A stretch of 64,000 nucleotides of DNA from Lepidodermella squamata. Its lineage: Eukaryota; Gastrotricha. The translations under genes and the position numbers were made by a program. Where the stretch lies: assembly GCA_047495785.1 (NCBI GenBank), contig JBLDXI010000017.1, positions 744,001 through 808,000 of the forward strand, in the 5' to 3' direction. The notes under the pieces were generated by a model. The model searched no databases, was not told where the DNA came from, and worked only from the letters and a program-made list of their open reading frames with translations. Shown here one piece after another: positions 46,008 to 57,195 of this stretch. Numbering within the stretch: the first letter of the stretch is position 1; each line of letters begins with the position of its first letter.

Positions 46008-49000
46008 ATGGGAGTTCAAGAACATCCAGTTGAAGACCATGGGGGTGGAGATCACGGTGATGATCACGGAGATGGCGGAAATTCGACAGGAGAATGCTCG
46101 CCCATCCTAAAAAAATGCACCCATCCCCATTTCCTTCCAGAATGGCAACCAAGTCCTCTGACGCTACCCATAGAAATGCGAGCGGCTCGAGCTGCTATTC
46201 TGTTCGTCAGCCTTTTCTACATCTTTGTCGGTCTTTCATTCATATCAGATAAGTTCAACTCAGCAATCGACGTCATCGTTTCGAGAAAACGAAAAGTCAA
46301 AGTCGTTTCTCGAGTGACTAATACAGAGCAATACGTGAACATCCCTATATGGAACGAATCAGTCGCGCATCTGACTCTGTTCGTTCTGGGCAATTCAGCT
46401 CCGGAAATTCTCCTCTCCGTTATCGAGACGATAATGGGCGGTTTCAAAATCGGCGAACTAGCTCCGATGGTCATTCTAGGCAGCCAATTCAACCTTTTTG
46501 TAACAGGAGGAATCTGCATTCTGGCCGCTTGTCCAAAAGCGAAGAAACAGCACGAACTGCGAAATTTCTTCGTCACGAGTGAGTCCCATTTTAGCCCAGT
46601 GTTCAAGAGTAATTATCGAATTTGTTGAATTCATCTTTCAGCCGGGTCAGGAATAATTGCATACGGCTGGCTGTATGCTGTTCTCAGCGTTATCACTCCT
46701 GGAATAGTCGAGCCCTGGGAGGCCATTCTTACACTATCGTTCTTTCCGGTAACAAGTAAGGCTGAAGTTTTTGATTTTTTTGAGAATTTTTATGATCTCT
46801 GTCTATTTCAAAGTTGTTGTCGCTTACATTGTGGATCGTGAGTTTTTCGGGGCTTTCAAACGGCTGAAGAGACGATATGGGAGCAGACGAGTCGCTGCTG
46901 TGAATAACGAGGTGACCGACCTTACTTCCCACTCTGGCGCGAGTAGATCAACCGATGACTCCGTTGCCATTGAGCTGGGTCGCGATATATCAGTTGTAGA
47001 GGATGACGATCTTACTGAGGTGGAGGCTGCAAGGATCGCCATGGAGAAGCGACAGACTCACTATTTGGCCCTGGTCAAAGAGCTCAGGGTTAAACATCCA
47101 AATTTAACATCAGCGAAAATCAACGAAATGGCTGAGCTGCAAATTATCGACGAAATGCCCAAGACTATGGGTTACTACCGCATGTTGGCATCGAAAGGAA
47201 TGTCTGGCAATGAAAGCATCATAAACATGGACAAACTTCACGCAGCTTTTGAGGTAATATGAGTATTTAAGTACCTGAAATTCAATATAACTCAACGATT
47301 TTCAGCCTTTGGTCCAAAAACGGGTCTTAAAACCCGGCCAGCAAGTTATTTCGTTTGACCCTTGTGAATATCGCGTCATGGAGGATTGTGGCACAATGGA
47401 ATGCAACGTCATTCGGGAAGCTCTGTCAGATAAAACTCTAAAATCAACTGTTCAAGTGAATTATGCAACAAAAGATGGTTTGTTTTCACTTGATAGCTGA
47501 AAGCTGATTTGAGCTCATTATTTACAGGAACCGGGGTATCCGGCAGTGATTACGTGGCAAAAAAGGGAACTTTGATATTCAAGCCCGGCGAGAAGCTGAA
47601 GAAGATTCCCATTAAAATCATTGACGATGACGAATTCAACTTGGATACCCAGTTCTACGTTGAACTATCCGCGCCAATGATCACAACCGGGAAGAGTCCA
47701 AAGCCGACATCATCGCCTGACGTCATAATCGACCCTGATCTCAAGAAGGCAACTATAACAAAAATTGACGACGACCATGCTGGTATTTTCTGCTTTGAGC
47801 ATCCTGAATTATCTTTCGAAGAAGATTGCGGCGAAGCTAAAATCAAAATCGTGAGGAATTCCGGGGCAAAGGGTGTAGTCACCCTACCCTACAAGATCAT
47901 ACCGGAAACGGCAATCCCAAAAGTCCACTTCACTGAGGTCGGCCTGCCTCAAGCAAACAACAAACAAACGACTCAAAGTCAAGTGATAAAATTTCAGGGT
48001 AAACAAACTGAGTAAGTACTTTTTTGCTTGAAATAATGGCGCCATAACCTCGTTGCTCTTTCAAGGCACATTCTGCGTTTCAAACTTGTCAACGAAGGTA
48101 GCTTCTCAAAGAAGGCAATATTCCGCATCGAACTAAGCCCACCAGTCGAGGGCAATGCTAACAATTGGTCCAGCTTGATGAAAACTGTCAGCAAGAATCC
48201 GAAACAGCCACCCACAAAGGAAACCTCCAAAGCAGAGAAAGCTCGACTGGGAGAAGTATCCAGTGTTCGCGTTACAATAACTGAAAATCAAAAACTGAAA
48301 TCTGTTGTCGATCGCATCTCAAGCTTGGACGTAAACGATTTCATCGGCTCATCATCATGGGGACAACAGTTTGTAGACGCTGTCACAGTTCGGCATGATG
48401 CCCATGTCGAAGAGGAGCAAGAAGAAGAGGAAGAACAGGGTGAGAGTTCAGCCCCCGCTAAGCCCAGCAAAGCTGAATACTGCAAGATGTATTTCTTCCA
48501 CATAATCACGTTTTTCTGGAAGATCCTTTTCGCATTCATCCCGCCAACTGGAATGGCCGGCGGATGGGTTACATTCTTCTCTTCTCTGATTTTGGTAGGC
48601 GGTATGATGGCTTTAGCCGCAGATATCGCTATCCAACTCGGCTGCACGATTGGTTTGAAAATCGAAATGACAGCTATTACATTAGTTGCGTTTGGTGTTA
48701 GCCTGCCTGATATATTCGCTAGTAGATTAGCTGCGGTTAAGGAGGAACATGCTGATGCTGCTCTTGGCCATATGATGGGCCGTATTGGTGTCAGCATTTA
48801 CGTAGGATTTGGTCTCAGTTGGACGCTGGCGTCTATCAAACAAGCACTGTCCGGGAACGTGCTGAAAATCCCGGTTAAAGAACTACCTTTCAATATTATT
48901 CTCTTTTTCATATTTGTGGGCGTAGCAGTTTTTGTTTTGCTGATTCGACGACTGCCACCGGTTCGTGGTGAACTCGGTGGGCCGAAACCTGCAGCAATAG

Positions 49001-49089
49001 CGACAGGTGTCTTATTCTTTTCGTTATGGGTGCTTTATATAACACTGACAGCACTTGAGAGCTATTGTGTTCTGAATGTTTCTTTCTAG
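46008..49089 (+). CDS. ncx: Na+/Ca2+ exchanger-like NCX-9, with altered transport sites
   Basis: Six exons: 46008-46578, 46642-46755, 46814-47253, 47306-47477, 47528-48011, 48066-49089; 934 residues. The ectodomain is His/Asp/Gly-rich (EDHGGGDHGDDHGDGG). Alpha-1 starts normally (GNSAPEI) but its second half is GSQFNL, one residue shorter than GSGCYNL. Alpha-2 reads AFGVSLPDIFASR (Val for the ion-binding Thr) and GRIGVS, where Arg and Ser replace the Ser and Asn ligands. The regulatory loop is intact, with two Calx-beta domains and a canonical DDDHAGIF hinge, plus a Glu-rich run before the last helices. This pattern suggests weak or absent classical Na+/Ca2+ exchange with retained Ca2+ sensing, or a different ion. 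The intron before the alpha-2 half is missing. Confidence 0.9.
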
Positions 49090-49096
49090 CGTATTA

Positions 49097-49102
49097 CTAA
49101 TA
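49097..49102 (+). terminator. polyadenylation signal of NCX-9
   Basis: AATAAA 8 bp after the stop codon, with a second overlapping AATAAA 4 bp on. The 740-bp spacer to NCX-10 holds no recognised gene. Confidence 0.55.
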
Positions 49103-49835
49103 AATAAATTGATAAAGTAACAAATAATGGGTTCTCATTTATTCAGTAAATAGCTTCCCTCGCTCACTCAAGAGTGTAAATCATAAATCTTGAGAATAGC
49201 GCAAAAAGAACTTCCGGAAATTGCTACTGCCCTAAAGAGGAAAACTGCCCAGTTTCATTGATTATGCGTTCCAATATGTGCATAGTAGGTCGACCTTTTC
49301 GGGAAGTGCAACGAGGATATTCCGCCGACTGTGCATCGATTAGTCGAGCAATTTCAATTTATTTAATCCGATTCACAGTGATTTTTATAGTTCTAATTGT
49401 TGTTATAGCATCTGCAGTAATTATTAGTGTTTTAAAAATAGGAAGTTTGCTCACGAGCACCATGTGTAGGCAAATGACGCAACGCCGTGCATCAAATGCA
49501 TGAATCGATCACCCAGCGGTATTTCGCATTTGATGCGCGCAATGTCTGCCTGCTTGCTGGCCTTGTAGAATTAATAAAAAATGAACAATTATCAAAAGTT
49601 GTGTGTACCTTTGCGTCGACTGGCAGCAAAAAATTAACTCCTAGCAACCGCACTTGCTCGCAGGCAGAAGCAAGCTGCTTTTGTCATCCAAATCGCATCG
49701 ATCAGCGATGTAAAAGCAAACAACCGGGATTCGTTTTGTTTTAATTTTTCGCTCGCTGCTTTTTTGCGTGCTCCTGAGTAGTCATAACAAACATACGACG
49801 ACAAGTACTTTTGGTGATTTTTACATCGTTTTGCC

Positions 49836-52800
49836 ATGGGCGGCGGATCAGCTGCAACAGCTGGTAACGGCACTGTATCGTGTGCAACTATCACTTGCAG
49901 CCATTCAGAGTTTATACCGCAATGGATGCCTTACCCCAACCAAATCTCTGTCGGGGAACGAGTTGGAAGAGCCATCGTATATATCCTCATACTCGCTTAT
50001 CTTTTCATCGGAATGTCAATGGTATCAGACACATTCTGCGCAGCAATCGACCACATCATCACACGGAAGAGGAAGGTGAAAATCACATCTCGACTAACTG
50101 GATCTGTCCAATATGTGCAAATACCCATTTGGAACGAAACAGTGGCTCATCTAACCTTGTTTGTATTGGGCAATGTCGCTCCAGATATCCTACTCACCTT
50201 AATCGAGGTGATACTCAACGACTTTGATCCCGGACATCTTGGTCCTTCTGTGATTATCGGAACCGGTGCGCTTAATCTTTTCTTCATACAAACGGTATGC
50301 ATATGCGTGGTTGAAAAGAATCATGCGAAAAAAGTGGAACACATGCGATTGTACTTCCTAACTAGTAAGTCCCACTTAAATTTCATACTGTGTTTATGAC
50401 CTATTATTTTTTAGCCGGTTGGTTTTTGTTCGGCTATCTATGGCTATATTTTATTTTGGTCCCAATTTCAAATGGAATAATCGAGCCATGGGAATCCTTT
50501 CTGACCCTGTGCTATTTCCCGATGCTCGTCGTCTCTGCATATATTGTCGACCGCAATTTTTTCGGCTGCTGTGCTCGACTGAAGCGGCGAGCTATTAGGA
50601 CAATTTCCCCTTCTCTAAGTAAAGCTACAACAAACGTTTCTGTGATACCCATGCCTGCGCAATCAGTCTCGGATTCAACCACTGAGGTTACAACAGAAGG
50701 ACTGGAAACCCACATGGATCATGAGGATGAATTCGAAGCAGCCCGACAGGTCAGCTATCTTTTTTCTCCCTAGGAATGCTCTTTAAACGTTTTTAATCAA
50801 AATAGGCTTTAGAGAAAAGACAGCATCGCTTCTTGGCACTTCTCAAAGAGATGCGGGCGAAACACCCGAATAAAACTCAGCAGCAAATTCAGGAATTAGC
50901 CGAGCGCGAGCTTATTAAAGAGCTCCCGAAGAGCCCTGGCTATTATCGAATGTTGGCTTCAAAAGGCTTATCAGGTGGTGGTGATATTATCAACAAGGAA
51001 AAACTCAGAATGAAATTTGACGTAAGTCAATTTGGATGGGGGTCAAATTTGTGTCTAATTCCAGGATATCGATTTATAGATAAATAAGAAAAAAGACGTT
51101 CGACTGAGTGACCCAGCAGCTCAGGTCCTGACATGCGACCCTGCCGAATATATCGTGATGGAGGATTGTGGGTCATTCCAAGCAAATGTGACCAGGCTTG
51201 GTAACAACCTGGACAACGTAGTGTCAGTGGATTACGAAACCGAGGACGGCACTGGTGTTGCTGGGAGTGACTATGAAACCGTTAGAGGACGCCTGATATT
51301 CAAAAATGGGGAACACACCAAGCATGTGACAATCAAAATTATCGACGACGATGTATTCAATCTGGATACCGTTTTTTATTTGAAACTTTCCAATCCAGTC
51401 CTAGTTGATCCTGGACCTCACAAAAAACTCGTAATTTCGAGGTTCCGTGTTTCATTCCTAATATTCTTTTATATTACAGATCCCGAAACTATCACTCGAC
51501 CCTGAGGGCAGTAAAGCGAAGATAACAAAAGTTGACGACGACCATGGCGGAATTTTTCACTTCCAGAAGTCAAAAGTCACAATAGAAGAGGATGTTGGTG
51601 TAGCTGCGTTTCATGTTACTCGAAGTTCAGGAGCTAAGGGCTGCGTTGCTGTCCCATTCCATATAGAAGCCGCATCAGCCCAACCCGGTATTCACTTCAT
51701 TCCACCCTCGTCGAACCTAATAATATTCCAAAATCGAGAGACTGAGTAATTTCACCATATCCCTCTTAATCATTGTTAACATTATTCCCTTTCAGAAAAT
51801 TATTGAAGATGAAAGTTATCAATGAAGACCGTCTCGTGAAAAAGGTTCAGTTTGAAATAGAACTGGAGGAACCCTATTTCTATGAGGGCAAATTGGAGCA
51901 GAGCAATGGCTTCCCCCATAAAGCAAAGTTAACAAAACAACAATCAGAACAGTCTGCCGAAGAAAAAATCGAGACAAAAAACCTTGGAAAACCGAAACTT
52001 GGCGAGGACTCGAAAGTCGTTGTGACTATCACAGAGAACACTGGACTTCGAAATGCTGTCGATAACATAGCGAATATCGACCTGAACGATTTAGTGGGTG
52101 CTGTTTCTTGGAAGGCGCAGATTAAGGAGGCTATCGCTCTACCAACTCAGGCCCTTAACGATGAAGATGGAGATGGCGATGTCGACGAAGATGATGCAGT
52201 TGTTAGGAAAACACCATGGAAAGTCTATATATTCCACTATCTAACTCTCTTCTGGAAAATTCTCTTCGCCCTCATCCCTCCGACATGTAAGATTGATCTA
52301 TAAAATATCGCAATTCTCATTAAGAATTTTTGAAATTTTAGATATGCTTGGTGGCTGGTTCTCATTTTTCTGGGCCTTTGGTTACATTGGTGTAATCGTT
52401 GCAATAATTGCCGATATTTCCAAGCAATTGGGCTGTGTCCTTGGCTTGAAAGATGAAATTACAGCTATCACGCTTGTCTCATTTGGCACTAGCTTGCCTG
52501 ATCTTTTCGCAAGTATCCTCGCCGCGAAACGGGAGGAACACGCCGATTCAGCTATTGGTCACGTTAATGGGTCGTGTGGCGTCCTCGTCTTTCTCGGCAT
52601 CGGCATCAGCTGGACGGTGTGCTCGGTGAAAAAAGCCATCGATGGCAAAGAGCTGCGCGTTCAACTGCGTGGTTTTACGTTTTCCATCACAATTTTCCTT
52701 ATATTCGCGCTTCTTACAATCGCTGTGCTTCTGTTCCGCCGACGGCCAGCTGTCGGCGGTGAACTGGGCGGGCCGACGTTCTACCGCGTGTTAACCGGCG

Positions 52801-52880
52801 TTTTCTTCATGTTCTTATGGTTCACTTACGTCTTGTTGAGTGCGTTGTCAAGTTACTGCATAATCAATCCGCTATTTTAA
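49836..52880 (+). CDS. ncx: Na+/Ca2+ exchanger-like NCX-10 (Asp in alpha-1)
   Basis: Seven exons: 49836-50364, 50415-50749, 50806-51021, 51080-51430, 51480-51745, 51796-52286, 52342-52880; 908 residues. The ectodomain is only about 30 residues (start MGGGSAATAG). Alpha-1 reads GNVAPDI: the Glu that is the key cation ligand of exchangers is Asp. Its second half is GTGALNL. Alpha-2 is SFGTSLPDLFASI with GSCGVL, so the Asn ligand is Leu and the usual Arg after FAS is Ile. The loop carries KSPGYYRMLASKGLSGGGD, Calx-beta domains, hinge KVDDDHGGIF and an acidic run (DEDGDGDVDEDD). It closely resembles NCX-11. AATAAA is at 52974-52979. Confidence 0.91.
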
Positions 52881-52973
52881 GTGTTTGAACGACACAGCTA
52901 CATAGTTTTGTATATTATGAGTCATTTTTACGCCTGAATATTATAATATAATTCACTTGTGAGTGACGCAACC

Positions 52974-52979
52974 AATAAA
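52974..52979 (+). terminator. polyadenylation signal of NCX-10
   Basis: AATAAA 94 bp after the NCX-10 stop. The rest of the spacer to 53533 holds no recognised gene; a TATATAA at about 53147 is a possible promoter element of NCX-11. Confidence 0.55.
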
Positions 52980-53533
52980 TTTAAAACGAATCTATAAGGC
53001 TTCCTGCAACAGACTGAAACAGCCATTATGATGGGAAATCCAGGCGGATGATACCAGGAACCTCTAAGCTTTGTTGCCGAAATTCGTTAGATACGTTATT
53101 GATGATTCTTTGGCATTTCAATCGCACCCGTTTCCTCGACGGAAGTTATATAACATTCGGAAAGAGGCATAGGCCTTTTTACTTGAGTGACCACCACCTT
53201 GAGAACTAGCTAGACAGGATATGCTGTAAGCTGTAAGACGAACACTCTATAGGCTTAAATGAGTGGGATGAAAAGTCCCGAACATACAATTAATCGATCG
53301 AGTACTTGTTGTGAGCAATAAATCGAAGACAATCCTGGTTAAGTGAGACAACTTGCTCAATCCATCGATTTATAGCGGAGCAAGTTGTTGTGGTGCAGCC
53401 GATCGAAAAAGCTCGTTTTGCATCATGAATATTGAATGAAAAAAATCTCCCAGAAAGAAATTAAGCCCAGATATATCAGCATATAACTGTCATTTTCCCA
53501 ATAACTCGAGCGCCACTACTATATTCTTCAGCA

Positions 53534-56500
53534 ATGACCGGAGATTCTCATGGGTAATTTTTGACGAAATATAAATATCAAGTAACATAGTTGTCATCTT
53601 TAACGTCAGAGTCCACTCTTCAGAAACAGCTGAGCATGAAAGCTCCGGTGGCTGTGGCGCTGTCGGTTGCAGCCACACTGAATTCATACCGAATTGGAAC
53701 CCTTCGGCTTATCTCCTGTCGACCGAGGAACGCGTCGGCCGCGCAGTGGTCTACATCACAGTTCTTGCCTACTTATTTCTCGGAATGTCGTTAGTTTCTG
53801 ACAAATTCTGCGCTGCAATTGACCGAATTATCACGCAGAAGCGAAGAGTCAAGATCACATCGAGACTTACAGGAAGCGTGGAGTATGTTCAAATTCCTGT
53901 TTGGAATGAAGCTGTAGCTCATTTGAGCTTGTTCGTTCTGAGCAATGTTGCTCCAGATATTCTGTTATCACTCATTGAAGTTATTACTAATGATTTCAAT
54001 GCTGGAAAATTAGGACCTGAGATCGTCATCGGCTCTGGAGCTATCAACTTGTTCCTAATCCAAACGGTTTGCATTCTTGTCGTTGAGCCGAACAAAGCTA
54101 AACGAGTAGAACATCGAAGGCTCTACTTCCTAACAGGTGATTTGGTTGTAATGAATTCTCAATAGATTAGCATGTTTTTCCCACAGCTGGTTGGTTTCTC
54201 TTCGGATACCTATGGCTATACCTCATCCTGGGACAAATATCTCCTGGAGTGATAGAGCCTTGGGAATCTCTAGTCACCCTATCATATTTCCCACTGCTTG
54301 GTAAGTGGCTGTTTAGAGTGGACTATGTATTCCCTAATCTTTGAATTTTCCAAGTAATTACTGCTTACATCGTTGATCGAAATTTCTTCGGTCTCTGCAA
54401 ACGGCTTCAAGCTAGGTCCGGTGCAGTGAGCCCAGAATCTCACCGCAGTCAGTCAGAAATACAGACAGAAGACCTTGACCACGAGGACGAACTTGAGATC
54501 GCGCGGCGAACCCTTGAACAGCGCCAACTCCGCTTCATCGAGTTAATGAAGGATATGCGGAAAAATCATCCTAATAAAACTCAGCAGCAAATACAAGAGC
54601 TAGCTGAGCAAGAAGTCATCAATGAAATGCCGAAATCACCGGGTTATTATCGAATGCTTGCTTCGAAAGGATTATCAGGAGGTGGGGATGTTATAAACAA
54701 AGAAAAGCTCCGCATGAAATTTGAGGTAAGTAATAATCAGCCAATGCCATAACCACATTAATTTGATCGGCTTAAAAGATGAACAAGGTGAGCGACTCAC
54801 GTTTCAGCGACCCTTCAGTTCAAATAATCGCTTTCGACCCGGCTGAGTACATTGTTATGGAGGACTGTGGATCATTCAACGCTCACGTTACACGGCAAGG
54901 AAAAAATCTCGATAACGTTGTCGCGGTGGACTACTCAACCGAAGACGGTAAGAAAAACCGAATTGCTGAGTCGAAGTCACCAGGCCTTTACATCTCCGCT
55001 AGGTACTGGAATTGCGGGCAGTGATTACGAGGCAGCTAGCGGGCAGTTGTTTTTTGAAAAAGGAGAATCGTTGAAACATATCACGATCAAAATCATTGAC
55101 GACGATTTTTTCAACGTTGATACGGTCTTCTATTTAAAGCTGTCTAATCCTACTGTTGTTGACTCAGGTGTTAACAAGAAAATTGTGAGTTGCACTTTCC
55201 AGCTTTGCATTTATCTAACACTTACTTCAAAATCTAGACACCATGGGTTTCGCTAGACAAAGAAGCAATGAAAGCTAGAATTGTTAAAGTGGATGACGAT
55301 ACGGGTGGTATTTTCAAGTTCCCAAAGCCTACCATGGTAATTGAAGAACATGTCGGAACGGCTGTTTTAAAAATTTCCAGAAATTCTGGTGCCAAAGGGA
55401 CGGTAGCTGTTCCTTTCAAAATTATACCAGGTACGGCTCTGCCGGGCGAGCATTTTCTACCCCCACGCGAAACTGAAATCGTCTTCGAACACAGGCAGAC
55501 TGAGTAAGCCTTGCCATCACTATAAGCACATTAAAGTTGGCCTATTTACATTTAGGAATTCCATTCATGTCGGAATTATTAATGAAGATAAACTGGCCAA
55601 AAAAGTTGAATTCGCCATCGAGCTGGGAGAGCCTTACTTCTTAGAAACAGGCATTGTTCAGAAAGTTAAAGAAGGTGCGTTGCGTAATCGTCAAGCTAGA
55701 GGCGGAGATAAGGTTATTGACGTGAAAAACCTTGGCAAACCGAAACTGGGAGATGAGCCTAAGCTTATGGTTACCATCTCTGAAAACAGCAATCTTCGAC
55801 ACGCCGTAGATAACATTGCGAACATTGACATGAATGAACTAGTAGGGGCTGTTTCTTGGAAGGCGCAATTTATTGAGGCAGTCACACTTCCTAAAGCGAC
55901 AGTGAATACAGATGAGGACGACGATAGTTCGGCAAGCAAGCGGCCTCCAATCAAGGCCTACATCTTTCACTTTTTAACCCTTTTCTGGAAAGTTGCTTTT
56001 GCCTTCATCCCTCCGACACGTAAGTCCTGTCTAAACAAATTAACACTCTTCTTATCACATATTTATTTTAGACATTTTGAAAGGTTGGGCTTCTTTCCTC
56101 GTTGCCTTCATTTTCATCGGAGTTATAATTGCTATTATCGCCGATATTTCAAAGCAGCTTGGATGCTGCTTAGGCCTACGTGATGAAATCACTGCAATCA
56201 CTCTCGTCTCATTCGGAACCGGCTTGCCTGATTTATTCGCTAGCATTTTAGCCGCAAAGCGGGAAGAAACAGCCGACGAGGCTATAGGTCACGTCAATGG
56301 ATCCTGCGCAGTTTTGGTTTTTCTCGGTATCGGTTTGAGCTGGACAGTTTGTTCGTTCAAGCACGCCATCGACGGCAACGAGATGAGGATACAACTACGA
56401 GGCTTTTCGTTCTCAATAACGGTTTTCTTGACCTTCGCCGTTTTAGCTATAATAGTTCTACAGCTGCGACGGCTTGCGCCAGTTAACGGCGAATTGGGAG

Positions 56501-56610
56501 GATCCACACTGTTTCGCATAATTACGGCGATTTTCTTTGTATCGCTTTGGGTTATTTACGTCACTCTGAGTGCACTTTCAAACAATTGCACCATAAATCC
56601 ACCGTTTTAG
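53534..56610 (+). CDS. ncx: Na+/Ca2+ exchanger-like NCX-11 (Asp in alpha-1)
   Basis: Nine exons: 53534-53553, 53610-54136, 54187-54300, 54355-54725, 54779-54947, 55003-55184, 55238-55503, 55556-56019, 56072-56610; 883 residues. The exchanger frame has no Met near its N-terminus. A 20-nt first exon (MTGDSHG) joined by a 56-nt GT-AG intron supplies one in phase, so I place the start at 53534. Alpha-1 is SNVAPDI (Asp for Glu) with GSGAINL. Alpha-2 is SFGTGLPDLFASI, with Gly for the ion-binding Ser, and GSCAVL, with Leu for Asn. The Calx-beta hinge is VDDDTGGIF, the only Thr at that place. It is sister to NCX-10 but has two extra introns (at 54301 and 54948). AATAAA is at 56658-56663. Confidence 0.9.
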
Positions 56611-56657
56611 TTAATTTCCTTGTATTTACGGTTTCGAAGTCTGGTTCAGACTTGTTG

Positions 56658-56663
56658 AATAAA
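56658..56663 (+). terminator. polyadenylation signal of NCX-11
   Basis: AATAAA 48 bp after the stop. The spacer to NCX-12 at 57196 holds no recognised gene. Confidence 0.6.
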
Positions 56664-57195
56664 ATCGTGTTTTTATTGCAAATTTTTGCTAAATGATTGA
56701 TAGTCCAGGGCCTTCGGATAAGGCGCATCTCACAGAAAGAAGATACCTCAATACCTTTTAATTGGGGGAAGGAATTCCTAATGTTTCGATTAGTCCTGGG
56801 TATGCTTGGTGACGCGAATCAATTGCCGCGCTGATATTGATTAACCCAGTAGAAAAACAATAACACTTTAACAAAAGACGACATTAATTACTTGTAATAT
56901 AGAAAATTGAAAAGCTTATTCATCAGAAATACCTCGCTAGATTTATTGGTCTTGAAAAGTATGAACTAACGTAGGCAGAACGTATTACGAAACATTGCAT
57001 TATTTATTGCAAACTCCATCACAGATTCAACTACGACGAAGAGTTTCGTAAATTTTTGCGTCAGAAAATCAATCCCAGGCAACGCATTTTGACCTCTCTG
57101 AAGAGTTTGAGCGAGTGGCGTAGTCCGTTCATTTTTTTATTTGAAGCAAGTACGTTTTTACTTCAACCTTTTGAAATTTTTTATCGGCATTGCCC

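Noticed and set aside
53591-53794. Frameshift pseudogene at the start of NCX-11
   Set aside because: The Met-initiated frame there is not the exchanger frame; a 20-nt first exon plus a 56-nt intron restores a normal start.
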